From Photobacterium malacitanum (GTDB taxonomy: Bacteria > Pseudomonadota > Gammaproteobacteria > Enterobacterales > Vibrionaceae): DNA of 64,000 bases. This document shows, in pieces, positions 17,038-25,776 of this stretch. The DNA lies in contig NZ_FYAK01000002.1 of NCBI RefSeq assembly GCF_900185615.1, positions 744,001 through 808,000 of the forward strand, in the 5' to 3' direction. Under the pieces are notes generated by a model that worked only from the letters and a program-made list of their open reading frames with translations, was not told where the DNA came from and ran no database searches. The number at the start of each line of letters is the position of its first letter. Position 1 is the first letter of the stretch. The translations under genes were made by a program, and so were the position numbers.

Positions 17038-17430
17038 ATGATTGATACTCTTTTAAATCTACGCTCTTTGAGAGCTCAAGCGCGTGAAATGTCTATTGAA
17101 GATCTGCAAGAAGGCCTACAAAAATTCACTCAAGTCGTTGAAGAACGTCGTGTAGAAGAAGAAGCAGCTAGAGCAGAAAATAAAGAACAAGAAGCCAAAC
17201 TGCAGAAATACCGTGATATGCTTGCTGCTGAAGGTATTACACCTGAAGAGTTAATTGCATTAATTGGCGATAGCCCTAAAACAAAGAAAAAGCGTGCTGC
17301 TCGTCCAGCTAAATACAAATTCGTTGATGAAAATGGCGATGAGAAAACGTGGACTGGTCAAGGTCGCACACCTAAAGCACTGCAGCAATTACTTGATAAT
17401 GGCGAAACTCTCGCTAGCTTTGAAATTTAA
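17038..17430 (+). CDS. hns: H-NS family nucleoid-associated protein
   Basis: A 130-residue protein with the classic H-NS plan. Residues about 1-65 form an N-terminal oligomerisation coiled coil (VVEERRVEEEAARAENKEQE). A flexible basic linker (KTKKKRAARP) follows, then a C-terminal DNA-binding domain with the core loop TWTGQGRTPKAL. H-NS binds and silences AT-rich, often horizontally acquired DNA and bridges the nucleoid. In this window the obvious potential targets are the phage-derived island and the exopolysaccharide promoter region. A strong terminator follows. Confidence 0.95.
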   Translation: MIDTLLNLRSLRAQAREMSIEDLQEGLQKFTQVVEERRVEEEAARAENKEQEAKLQKYRDMLAAEGITPEELIALIGDSPKTKKKRAARPAKYKFVDENGDEKTWTGQGRTPKALQQLLDNGETLASFEI

Positions 17431-17459
17431 TTCTTCATCGACTTATCTAAGTAGATGAT

Positions 17460-17498
17460 AAAAAACGCTCATTGTATTACATAATGAGCGTTTTTTTA
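17460..17498. terminator. Intrinsic terminator of hns
   Basis: AACGCTCATT (17464-17473) and AATGAGCGTT (17483-17492) form a 10-bp stem followed by T7. A-rich DNA on the other side lets it serve the opposing gene too. Confidence 0.85.
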
Positions 17499-17548
17499 TA
17501 TCAATGGTTTTAAAGCAATATGAGACAAAGGCTAACATTTATTAAAAA

Positions 17549-18118
17549 TTACTTATTTTCTGCCGCTTGCTGCTCTGGTGTATCATTACGCGTTGTAAAC
17601 AACTTGTAGCTCATAATGATAATAACCAGTGCTTTAATGATCATCATCTGTGGGTTGCCAAAATAACCGACCATACCAACAAAACCTGATAGCAACATCA
17701 ATAACCGATATTTTTTTAACTCGGTCATATACAGCGCAATAACTATCACACCAAGATCAACAAACTGTAATCCTACCGCTAATGTTGGCTCTGCAATAAA
17801 AGCATTAACAGCAACATAAACAATGTAAGATATGCCCGCTATCATTACTGCTGCTAATAATTGAATAACAATCTTTGCTGTTTGAGTAAAATCTTTAAAA
17901 TATCGGTATAAATTAATAGCTGTAACCGATAAGTTAAGAATAACTTTTGGCCACCACCCCATCAAAATAGACCATAGTGTATCATTCGCTGCAGAAGCAA
18001 AAGCAGCATAGCGAGTAACTTTCATGGTGTTAAATATTGTAATTAATATATAAAACACCACTGATGTCCATCCTAAGATATCTTTTAACAGATCAATCAC
18101 AGCAACATCTCTCAACAT
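17549..18118 (-). CDS. Multi-pass inner-membrane protein, distantly YgjV-like
   Basis: A 189-residue protein with about six hydrophobic segments and no soluble domain. The repeated pattern of short helices with Trp and Asn (WSILMGWWPKVILNLSVTAINLYRY) recalls small half-barrel inner-membrane proteins of the YgjV or SemiSWEET-like type, but I cannot assign a family firmly. The C-terminus is hydrophilic (NDTPEQQAAENK) and probably cytoplasmic. It stands alone, convergent with hns. Function unknown. Confidence 0.5.
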   Translation of the reverse strand: MLRDVAVIDLLKDILGWTSVVFYILITIFNTMKVTRYAAFASAANDTLWSILMGWWPKVILNLSVTAINLYRYFKDFTQTAKIVIQLLAAVMIAGISYIVYVAVNAFIAEPTLAVGLQFVDLGVIVIALYMTELKKYRLLMLLSGFVGMVGYFGNPQMMIIKALVIIIMSYKLFTTRNDTPEQQAAENK

Positions 18119-18427
18119 ACCATTAACGATTAATGGCGATTATAATAGTTTATGACATTAACATTTAACGTATATCCATATATAAAACGGAATAACACTA
18201 AATTTGCAGAGAATAGTATCATATGACCTTATATTATTACATCTAGGCATAATCTTAATTTACTATTTTATGTCACATAGCGATCAAACAGCTGTTATAT
18301 TTTTTTGCTCACTCTATTAAAGTAATCACATTTATATGCCTCTAGCTCTGAGCCATCTCGACACATAAAAAAAGCTGCTAATTTATTAGCAGCTTTTTTT
18401 ATGTGTCGGTCTCACTTTCATTGACGA
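18119..18427. other. Intergenic region without a gene
   Basis: 309 AT-rich bases. The only clear structure is the long bidirectional terminator at 18359-18408. Confidence 0.4.
18359..18408. terminator. Long, nearly perfect bidirectional terminator
   Basis: The arms 18359-18381 and 18386-18408 are exact complements over 23 bp around a four-base loop. The centre is GCTGCTAA/TTAGCAGC and both flanks have T7/A7. It ends the gene at 18428. Confidence 0.85.
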
Positions 18428-18940
18428 TTAATCATCTAAAAAATACTCATTATTAAAGTTTGATTGACACATTGTTAACACTGAAGCAACCAACCTTAAA
18501 GCCATATTAATTGACTCATCAGATTCATCACAACTACGTAAAAGTGTAATGTGATTACTTAAACAACTGTAGCCTTTATTAACTAAACAGGCTGCAATAC
18601 AGGCGTAGTAATAACTCGTTTTATCTTCAACATCTAATTCTTTTAATGGTGTTAATTGCATAGTATTAGAGATATTGCAATCCAAATCAATGCTATGCAT
18701 AGTCATATAGTAAGCATTCGTCGCGGCCATTCTCACCACAGCATGATGAATATCTTGTCGTTGATTGGGCGTCACATCACCAACAAGGTGTTGAATCATG
18801 CGTAATACATTCTTGTTCTGACAAGCTAATGCTGCAGCATAAACGATAGATTGCATTCGATTAGTCGATAATAATGATTGACGAGATATTAATGCATTAA
18901 GTAATTCTGAATGTTCACATGTTTCATCGGTAATTGGCAT
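18428..18940 (-). CDS. Hypothetical protein, possibly AhpD/carboxymuconolactone-decarboxylase-like
   Basis: A 170-residue, all-helical-looking soluble protein. The segment VVRMAATNAYYMTMHSIDL recalls the helical core of AhpD-like proteins (position of an active-site His), but the CxxC pair of true AhpD is absent. It contains several cysteines, some near the C-terminus. I do not recognise it with confidence. It has its own strong terminator and no operon partner. Confidence 0.45.
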   Translation of the reverse strand: MPITDETCEHSELLNALISRQSLLSTNRMQSIVYAAALACQNKNVLRMIQHLVGDVTPNQRQDIHHAVVRMAATNAYYMTMHSIDLDCNISNTMQLTPLKELDVEDKTSYYYACIAACLVNKGYSCLSNHITLLRSCDESDESINMALRLVASVLTMCQSNFNNEYFLDD

Positions 18941-19078
18941 AACAACACTCCTAAAATTATGAATAATAAAGATTGATCGCTATTTATAATTTTATATTAT
19001 GCTTCTTAAACAAAACTTCAATCTGCAGATATGGAGCATAACTGTGTATTTATGATCGCTATTGTATATCATCAATAT

Positions 19079-19110
19079 AAAAAAAGGATGATCGCTATCA
19101 TCCCCTTTTT
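19079..19110 (-). terminator. Intrinsic terminator of the sigma-factor gene
   Basis: GGATGAT (19086-19092) and ATCATCC (19097-19103) stem with A and T tracts on both sides, just after the stop codon. Confidence 0.8.
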
Positions 19111-19125
19111 CTATATAAACATGGT

Positions 19126-19980
19126 TTATGCTGATACTGAAAACAACATTTCCATATCATAATTATCGTTAACTAAAGAACGCTTTAATTTTGTCAGATT
19201 TTTTATTTGTAATTGACGTATCCGCTCACGAGTTAGTCCTACTGCATCAGCAACTTCTTGTAATGTTTGTGGTTCATAGCCCAATAACCCAAACCGACGA
19301 CAAATGATTTCACGATCACGCTCACTTAATTTAGCTAATACTCTTTTAGTAATCATTTGCATGTCATTGGTTTCTAATTCATTATCTAGATGAGCGTTTT
19401 CATCAGCAACAAAATACGATAGCGAATGATTTTCCTCGTCATTCTGTGTTTGTTCAAAAGACAAAACATGTAAATTATTTGTCATTAAAAATGAAACTTC
19501 ACTTACATCACGTTTTAAATAATCAGCGATATCTTCCGGAGATGGCTCATTATTATTTTTAGTCATTAAATCGCGATGAGCACGTAAAATAGTATTAACT
19601 TCCTTTGACACGTGAACAGGCAATCGAATAGTACGACTTTGATTATGAATTGCGCGCTCAATCGTTTGTTTTATCCACCAAGATGCATAGGTAGAAAACC
19701 GAAAGCCTTTTTCTGGATCAAACTTCTCAACAGCTGTAATTAAACCAATATTCCCTTCATCAATTAAGTCACTCAATAATAACGTCGACGCTCGATATTT
19801 TTTGGCTAAACTAACAACCAGCCTCAAGTTTGACTCAATAAGTACACGCTTAGCACTTTCATCACCCAATAATGACTTACGGCTATAAAGGATTTCATCT
19901 GATTTAGTCAGCAGCGGTTTAGTTGATATCTCATTGAGATAAAGACGAACTACATCATTTTCAAAAGCGACTTCTTTCAT
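19126..19980 (-). CDS. RpoS-like group 2 sigma-70 factor (RpoQ-like)
   Basis: 284 residues with sigma regions in order: 1.2 (VVRLYLNEI), 2 ([19 protein letters not shown] and [17 protein letters not shown]), 3 ([10 protein letters not shown]), and 4 ([19 protein letters not shown], then [12 protein letters not shown]). It is RpoS-like throughout but about 40 residues shorter than usual RpoS and lacks the nlpD/mutS neighbours of the true rpoS locus. Vibrio and Aliivibrio carry such an extra, quorum-linked RpoS paralogue called RpoQ, and this is the best guess. It should direct RNA polymerase to a stationary-phase or signal-induced promoter set. Confidence 0.85.
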   Translation of the reverse strand: MKEVAFENDVVRLYLNEISTKPLLTKSDEILYSRKSLLGDESAKRVLIESNLRLVVSLAKKYRASTLLLSDLIDEGNIGLITAVEKFDPEKGFRFSTYASWWIKQTIERAIHNQSRTIRLPVHVSKEVNTILRAHRDLMTKNNNEPSPEDIADYLKRDVSEVSFLMTNNLHVLSFEQTQNDEENHSLSYFVADENAHLDNELETNDMQMITKRVLAKLSERDREIICRRFGLLGYEPQTLQEVADAVGLTRERIRQLQIKNLTKLKRSLVNDNYDMEMLFSVSA

Positions 19981-20205
19981 ACATCATCCTTGAGTACTTA
20001 GTTGTTATTTATTGGTTACATAATAATTACAATCTCGCACATTATGCAACAAATAATTGCAGAATTTAACTCGCAGCTTGTCCTGGCTCATAATTGAGCC
20101 TAATCTTGATACAACTTCACGCTTAATAATTAGTTTCACATTTACTTTATATGTTTTAAGTATATTATTTATCAAATAAGAATATGAATTAGCGAGTAAA
20201 TATAT

Positions 20206-20598
20206 ATGTCATCTCTTTTCAAAAAAACACTTTTAATTACTGTTACTCTTAGCGCATTACTTTCAACAACTGCTAATGCCACTAACTCTATTGTTGTGCA
20301 ATCATGCGTCACTAATCCTAACTATGATGAACAAGGACTAATTAATTGCTTACAACAAGCGACAAAAAATGCCAAAGATCAAGTGTATAATTTGACCGAT
20401 CAAGGAAAGGTATATAACACCAAAATAAATACACAATGTAATAATCAAAAAAATACGATTGATCAAGGACCAATTAAAAGTGCTGACAAAGCTAAATTAG
20501 CACTATGTTATGCCAACGCATGGTCAGCTGCTCGAGATAATGTGCTTGGTGAGAAATACACAACTAAGCTAACGACTGATGTTTATAAAGATAAATAA
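20206..20598 (+). CDS. Small secreted/periplasmic hypothetical protein
   Basis: 130 residues with a clear Sec signal peptide (basic start, hydrophobic core TLLITVTLSALLS, cleavage after ANA at about 26). The mature part is about 100 residues, hydrophilic, rich in Asn, Lys and Gln, with four cysteines that could form two disulfides (SCVTN, NCLQQ, QCNNQ, LCYAN). I do not recognise a family. It lies between the sigma factor and a LysR gene on its own strand. Confidence 0.6.
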   Translation: MSSLFKKTLLITVTLSALLSTTANATNSIVVQSCVTNPNYDEQGLINCLQQATKNAKDQVYNLTDQGKVYNTKINTQCNNQKNTIDQGPIKSADKAKLALCYANAWSAARDNVLGEKYTTKLTTDVYKDK

Positions 20599-20648
20599 TA
20601 AATTCAGTCATTAGCCTGTAGTGAGTGATGAATAAAGCTCTCTCGTCA

Positions 20649-21566
20649 TTAATTATCAAAAACACTGGTAGTTATATCATTATTAACATAGGACTCAATT
20701 TCTTTATAAAGAAGTTGAGTTGCTGGATTTTGCATTTTTTCATAATTACTGACTAAATAATAACCAGGCACTTTTTCCTGCATAACGGTCATATCAATAG
20801 CCTCTATCAGTAAGCCTTGGTCTAAATATGACTCAACAAAAAGACGGTTAACAAAAGCGATACCAATACCTTGTATTGCCGCCTCAATAGTATGCATCGA
20901 ATTTTGAAAATAAATTTTACTCTGATTAGAGTTGGGTTTTATATTATTATTCGCTAAAACTAAATCCCACTGAATTAATCTATTTGTCGTTTCAATTAGT
21001 GTACAACTAGCCAACTTTTCATCTGCAAGATCATCTAACGGTTTATTAATATAATTGGGTGCACAAACTGCAATCATATGTTCTTGAAATAATAACTGAT
21101 GATATTTCTCTGTTGGGGCTTCAATACAATAACGTATTGATATATCAATATTTTCCTTATTTAAATCTAACGTTTCAATTGTATCAATAAATACAATAGC
21201 AATGGCATTGTCAGTTAAATAAGTATAATTAAGCCGTGGTAATAACCACTTATTTAATAATGTTGGTGGAATAGATACAATTAATTTTTGCGTTTTTGTT
21301 ACAAATCCAACATCTGTTGTAGCCTGATCTAAATCCTTTAAAATCAATGAAATACGATTAAAGTAACGTATACCAGCGTTAGTTAATTTGATTCCTCGAT
21401 GCTGACGAGTAAATAACTTTTGCCCAATAAATTCTTCAAGCGTCTGGATTTGGTGACTCACCGCTCCCGGTGTTACAAATAATTCTTCAGCTGCTAATTT
21501 GAAGCTTTGTAGCCTAGCAGAGGCTTCAAAATAAATAATACCTTTTAATGGAGGCAATGATCGCAC
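20649..21566 (-). CDS. LysR-family transcriptional regulator
   Basis: 305 residues. The N-terminal winged helix-turn-helix is residues about 5-65 (FKLAAEELFVTPGAVSHQI, then LEEFIGQKLFTR), followed by the periplasmic-binding-like effector domain, about 90-300. The sequence is closest to the GcvA/AmpR type. It is transcribed away from the PEBP-like gene with a 161-bp gap, the usual arrangement for a LysR regulator controlling its neighbour. The effector is unknown. Confidence 0.9.
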   Translation of the reverse strand: MRSLPPLKGIIYFEASARLQSFKLAAEELFVTPGAVSHQIQTLEEFIGQKLFTRQHRGIKLTNAGIRYFNRISLILKDLDQATTDVGFVTKTQKLIVSIPPTLLNKWLLPRLNYTYLTDNAIAIVFIDTIETLDLNKENIDISIRYCIEAPTEKYHQLLFQEHMIAVCAPNYINKPLDDLADEKLASCTLIETTNRLIQWDLVLANNNIKPNSNQSKIYFQNSMHTIEAAIQGIGIAFVNRLFVESYLDQGLLIEAIDMTVMQEKVPGYYLVSNYEKMQNPATQLLYKEIESYVNNDITTSVFDN

Positions 21567-21727
21567 GTTTTTTCCTTTAGAGTATTTTTTCTCAACGATT
21601 GATGTATTTTTATTGATTTGAGCTATTGTAACTAATGATACATTATAGCTACTAAAGATTTTACACCAATATTTAATAATTATATGTTGTTTAATAACGC
21701 AACTTTTAGCTTTTTACAGGTGAAATA

Positions 21728-22282
21728 ATGAAATTTAAAACAATTGCTGTGGCACTGCTTTTTGCATTACCCTCTTTCATGTCACAAGCGGCGATGACAT
21801 TAACGAGTCAGAACGTCACCAATGATCAAACTCTTAATAATCAACAGTTATTTAATCAATGGGGTTGTACCGGTAAAAATGAATCTCCACAATTAAGTTG
21901 GACAGATGTACCGGCTGGAACAAAAAGCTTTGCTGTTACTATGTATGATCCTGATGCACCAACAGGCAGTGGTTGGTGGCATTGGAGTGTAATTAACATT
22001 CCTGCCAATGTGCACTCTTTAGCAGAAGGTGCGGGTGCTGTTGGTGGCAAAGCACTACCTAAAGGCGCTAGCATGGTGACTAATGACTTTGGCTTTAAAG
22101 GTTTTGGCGGCGCATGCCCACCACCAAATGCAAAACCACATAATTACCAAATCACTGTTTATGCATTAAATACTGCGAATATTAAATTACCTGAAAATGC
22201 CTCACCGGCACTAGCAGGATATAATATTCTTGCACACGTTATTGGTAAAGCACGCCTTGTTGCACCGACAAATGCGCGCTAA
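21728..22282 (+). CDS. YbhB/YbcL-family (PEBP-like) periplasmic protein
   Basis: 184 residues with a signal peptide (ALLFALPSFMSQA, cleavage near 22) and the phosphatidylethanolamine-binding-protein core: MYDPDAPTGSGWWHWSVINI, followed by GGACPPPNAKPHNYQ and the C-terminal YNILAHVIGKA. Bacterial members are called Raf-kinase-inhibitor-like; their ligands and role are poorly known. AGGTG precedes the ATG. It is divergent from the LysR gene and is a likely target of it. Confidence 0.9.
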   Translation: MKFKTIAVALLFALPSFMSQAAMTLTSQNVTNDQTLNNQQLFNQWGCTGKNESPQLSWTDVPAGTKSFAVTMYDPDAPTGSGWWHWSVINIPANVHSLAEGAGAVGGKALPKGASMVTNDFGFKGFGGACPPPNAKPHNYQITVYALNTANIKLPENASPALAGYNILAHVIGKARLVAPTNAR

Positions 22283-22297
22283 CAACGATTAAAGTAT

Positions 22298-22328
22298 TAA
22301 ATACCACTCTTTTGAGTGGTATTTTTTT
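22298..22328 (+). terminator. Intrinsic terminator
   Basis: AATACCACTC (22300-22309) and GAGTGGTATT (22314-22323), loop TTTT, then T run, right after the PEBP-like gene. Confidence 0.85.
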
Positions 22329-22512
22329 GCCTTACAAACCCATAAACATGTCGCTTAACTTCGTCGATACTTTTTTGTATGTTAGATCTCTCTGCTATAT
22401 CACAAGGATACAGAATATCACTCCGTATGTTGCCATAATAGAAAAACCGTCTTCACCCAATATACAGTATAGTGTACTATAAATGAATAATATACTTACA
22501 TGAAGGCGACAT

Positions 22513-22737
22513 ATGACATCTTGGAAAAAAATAACCCTTACACGACAAACTACCTACAATTCATCAGTCATAATAGATGCCGTTTACCCACCAGAATTCG
22601 AACACAATATCAGCGCTGAAATACAGCATCTACAAGCTATCTACCACTGTCTTCACAGTTTCAAAAAAGATGTTATTAGTATCATTTGTTCTTATGATGG
22701 CCGCTTGGTCAAATTAACCGAATTACAGAATAAGTAA
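22513..22737 (+). CDS. Small hypothetical protein
   Basis: 74 residues starting MTSWKKITLTRQTTYN. The ATG at 22513 follows GAAGGCG at a good distance, which supports translation. It has no signal peptide or membrane segment and is mildly acidic to neutral. I do not recognise it. It stands alone between the PEBP-like and cold-shock genes. Confidence 0.5.
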   Translation: MTSWKKITLTRQTTYNSSVIIDAVYPPEFEHNISAEIQHLQAIYHCLHSFKKDVISIICSYDGRLVKLTELQNK

Positions 22738-22959
22738 ATACTTACTTGCACTATGACCCTATTAATAAAAAAGTACGCTTAGTATTAATTAGATTATTTA
22801 GCTTATAAAGAAGGTGTTTAGTTAGGTACTTGATAAACATCTTCTCGCCAACAATAACCTAATATCGACACCAATATAAATTATACTAAATTGAAAATAG
22901 CTAGCAGCGTAAACGGCAGAGGGAAATGAATAAGATATAAAAATGAAAGGCTTAAATAT

Positions 22960-22993
22960 ATAAAAGGCGCAAATAACTAAGTTATTTACGCCA
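22960..22993 (-). terminator. Terminator of the cold-shock gene
   Basis: A near-perfect 13-bp stem (GGCG-x-AAATAACT with its complement, one mismatch) followed by TTTTAT on the minus strand. Confidence 0.75.
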
Positions 22994-23021
22994 ATATTAA
23001 CTTTATAGATTAACTATAAAA

Positions 23022-23234
23022 TTATAGAGCTACAACGTTTGCAGCTTGAAGACCTTTTTGGCCTTGCTCTACTTCAAAAGACACTTTCTGGCCTTCAGCA
23101 AGAGTTTTGAAGCCTTCAGAAGCGATAGCACGGAAGTGAACGAATACGTCAGCACCGCCGTTGTCTTGAGTAATGAAACCAAAACCTTTCTCTTCGTTAA
23201 ACCACTTTACTAGACCAGTTGATTTGTTAGACAT
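23022..23234 (-). CDS. CspA-family cold-shock protein
   Basis: 70 residues, one cold-shock domain with RNP1 KGFGFI and RNP2 VFVHF, starting [13 protein letters not shown]. The frame stays open upstream to 23342, but the ATG at 23234 with AAGGGA before it gives the normal family length. These proteins bind single-stranded RNA and melt secondary structure. The 5' leader is long and AT-rich (to about 23400), as in cold-induced csp mRNAs. Confidence 0.95.
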
Positions 23235-23550
23235 TTTGTGTCCCTTATATAAATTCTTTAAAATTATCGCAAAGTGCGATGCACTGAAGCTTGAATAATT
23301 TAATATGATGATGATAAAGCGAAGGGAAACACTAGTGTACACAACAATAACGAAGATGCTTCTAAGGGTTTTTCTTTTACTTAATTCTCAATCAATTACT
23401 CTAGCTACAGAGTGACTAAATTGTCACATAAAACGCATTAGCTGTAAAGTTTTTTATTCATATAATCGCTCAATATGAATACATAATAACAATTAAACAT
23501 AATTTTATATTATCGTATAAAAACAATACCAATTTATTATTTCTTATTAA
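23235..23550. other. Leader/promoter region of the cold-shock gene
   Basis: About 316 bases without a convincing gene. The part next to the cold-shock gene is probably its untranslated leader; the far part holds the end of the radical SAM transcript. No strong hairpin terminator is evident for the latter. Confidence 0.35.
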
Positions 23551-24954
23551 TCACTTACCGCCGCAGGTATAACATTTATGTTCCGCTGTATATTGATCAC
23601 CGTATCCTTCTTCATCCCAAATTTTAATGGCATATTTTTCCCATTCTTTAGCAAGACTATCAAGTTGATCGCCAAATTTGAGATATCCATCCGCACCTTC
23701 ATATTGAGGAACGGCTCCAACATCTTGAATATGCTTACGAAATTCTTCTGGATTATCGATAATCGGACAAGGTTGCATTAGATTATCATTGAAGGGAATA
23801 TCTTTTTTGTAGCCTTCAAAGAACTTAGAACGAAGAATATCGATGATGGACTTATCACGAACATTATCTGCCGCATAGGGTTGAAACACACAAGGCTCTG
23901 CCCCACCTTTTGCATTAATATGGAGGTAATTAGAACCACCAGACATACAACCGTTAACAAGAAAACCATGGTTCCAAAAGTCAGCTAAGAAAGCAAATGT
24001 GCCACCTTTACGCATAACTTCTAGTTTGTGGAAACGCTCATATCGCTGCTTCGGTGTCGGCACTAAATCAAAGTTAGCATCAGCCCCAGTTGGCATATAT
24101 TGGAATGTCCAAACGTATTCTACATTTTCATTGACCAAGAAGTCCCAGAACTCATCACTCATGATCTCAGCATGATTTTCAGATGTCGCCATTAGTGATG
24201 CACCAGTAAGAACACCATATTGTTTCAGTAGTTTTCGTGTTTCACAGGTTTTTTGGAATACGCCTTCTCCACGGCGCCAATCCGTATATTCTTCTCCACC
24301 TTCTATTGAGATAGTAATCGCGACATTGCCTAACTCAGCCAGCTTTTTAACTTTATTCTCTTTTAATAACGTACCATTGGTATAAATCATGAAATAACAA
24401 TCATTGAAGTCTTCAAAGATCTCGTACATGTATTTATATACAAAAGGTTCACCACCAGTGAAAGTAAAAAATCTCACACCTAAATTATAAAATTGAGTAA
24501 GAATGTTATACATCTCATCTTTCGTAAAATGGTATTCATTACCATAAAGCATTGAATAACAACCAACACATTCAAGATTACACTGATAAGTAGGAGACAA
24601 AAGCACTAGGAAAGGAATATTAGTGCCATATTTTAGTTTATTTTGTTCTCTTTCTTTTGCACCAAGTACACCGTGATTAATAATCAAATTTTGAATCAGT
24701 TTCTTACGACAGTTTGGCGATAATTTTTTTAATGCCCGTAACCAACCTAGCACTTGAGGATCTTCTTCTTTACACATTTGTGCAGCTTCTAATAAGCCAG
24801 GTTTATTTTCTTCATCAGCAAATTTAGATGCTGTTTTAAATAATGTGCCAAATGCTTTAGGGCTAAGGTTATTTACTAACGATGAAATCAATGGTGATAA
24901 TAACGTATTTACAGTATGACTTATTGTATATTTATTTTTAATTACGGGTTCCAT
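23551..24954 (-). CDS. Radical SAM protein with cysteine-rich C-terminal (SPASM-like) region
   Basis: 467 residues. The radical SAM cluster motif C125-x3-C129-x2-C132 (CNLECVGCY) binds a 4Fe-4S cluster that cleaves S-adenosylmethionine; FFTFTGGEPF follows as the SAM-binding GGE motif. Later cysteines in CMSGGSNYLHIN and AEPCVFQPY, plus CPII and the terminal CYTCGGK, fit auxiliary clusters of the SPASM type used in peptide modification and related chemistry. An N-terminal helical domain of about 110 residues precedes the barrel. No peptide or partner gene is adjacent, so the substrate is unknown. Confidence 0.85.
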   Translation of the reverse strand: MEPVIKNKYTISHTVNTLLSPLISSLVNNLSPKAFGTLFKTASKFADEENKPGLLEAAQMCKEEDPQVLGWLRALKKLSPNCRKKLIQNLIINHGVLGAKEREQNKLKYGTNIPFLVLLSPTYQCNLECVGCYSMLYGNEYHFTKDEMYNILTQFYNLGVRFFTFTGGEPFVYKYMYEIFEDFNDCYFMIYTNGTLLKENKVKKLAELGNVAITISIEGGEEYTDWRRGEGVFQKTCETRKLLKQYGVLTGASLMATSENHAEIMSDEFWDFLVNENVEYVWTFQYMPTGADANFDLVPTPKQRYERFHKLEVMRKGGTFAFLADFWNHGFLVNGCMSGGSNYLHINAKGGAEPCVFQPYAADNVRDKSIIDILRSKFFEGYKKDIPFNDNLMQPCPIIDNPEEFRKHIQDVGAVPQYEGADGYLKFGDQLDSLAKEWEKYAIKIWDEEGYGDQYTAEHKCYTCGGK

Positions 24955-25429
24955 TTTATTGTCCTTGTTAATTATTTACCCGTAATATAATCGCCCCTTA
25001 CTTCGCTTTATATAGAACTTTAACCAAAAAATACTCAATTTAAGACACAAAAAGAAAACTCATACCTAGATCAAATTTTCTTTATTTAATCAAAAAAAAA
25101 CCTCATAACTAACTGTTAAATAAATATTATTTTGATTTAACAATTTAATATTTTTTCATTATATCGAACTGCTAGCCATTATTATTGAATATCATCACAA
25201 CAACTACTTAATTTGCCAGTGTTTATAATATACGCTGTAAAATATAATACCGAGCTATTCGTTTGTTTTTACTGTTGCTAGCAATACATTTTAAGCCAAC
25301 AAAAATACTTTTCAGATAACTACAATTCAGTAAATTTACAATAATGACACAACAGCTACAAAATATTTAAAAGAAATAATGACACTAAAATAGCGTTTAC
25401 AACGAAGAGGTTAATTAAAGCGAGGCAAT
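24955..25429. promoter_or_regulatory. AT-rich region upstream of the radical SAM gene
   Basis: No gene seen. TGTTAAAT (25114-25121) and ATTTAACA (25135-25142) form an inverted repeat about 160-190 bp before the start codon and may be a regulator site. A good FNR-type box (TTGAT-N4-ATCAA) is not present. Confidence 0.35.
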
Positions 25430-25460
25430 AAAAAAGCCCCGTCATATAAGACGAGGCTTC
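25430..25460 (-). terminator. Terminator of tRNA-Ser
   Basis: AAGCCCCGTC (25435-25444) pairs with GACGAGGCTT (25450-25459, one G-T wobble), with T6 on the minus strand a few bases after the tRNA 3' end. Confidence 0.8.
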
Positions 25461-25465
25461 AAAGG

Positions 25466-25556
25466 TGGCGGAGAGATAGGGATTTGAACCCTAGATACGC
25501 TATAAACGTATGCCGGTTTTCAAGACCGGTGCTTTCAACCACTCAGCCATCTCTCC
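25466..25556 (-). tRNA. tRNA-Ser (anticodon UGA)
   Basis: A class II tRNA of 91 nt including an encoded CCA. The acceptor arms GGAGAGA and TCTCTCC pair, the discriminator is G, the anticodon loop CTTGAAA gives anticodon TGA, a long variable arm is present, and the T loop reads GGTTCAAATCC. It decodes UCA and related serine codons. Confidence 0.97.
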
Positions 25557-25565
25557 ATGGCCGTA

Positions 25566-25594
25566 ATAATAACCACCATGACTAACTCTGTAAA
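25566..25594 (-). promoter_or_regulatory. Sigma-70 promoter of tRNA-Ser
   Basis: On the minus strand TTTACA (-35, 25594-25589) is separated by exactly 17 bp from TATTAT (-10, 25571-25566). The tRNA begins 9 nt further on. Confidence 0.7.
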
Positions 25595-25720
25595 GGCATA
25601 ATATGATCTGACTTTACTGATAGGTATATTTTTAAGCGAAAAGAAAAAATAATAGCAATAACGTATAGTTAGCAATCAACCTACTGCTAGTAAAACAGCC
25701 AATATACCAACATCAGCACA

Positions 25721-25750
25721 TAAAAAAGGTAGAACTCTCTACCTTTTTTA
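25721..25750 (-). terminator. Terminator of the efflux operon
   Basis: AAAAAAGGTAGA (25722-25733) and TCTACCTTTTTT (25738-25749) form a strong symmetrical hairpin after the EmrB-like stop. Confidence 0.85.
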
Positions 25751-25776
25751 TTACTGACTCATTATTTTAATCAATA

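Noticed and set aside
24955-25100. FNR box before the radical SAM gene
   Set aside because: ATCAA-like half sites occur, but not paired with TTGAT at the proper 4-bp spacing.
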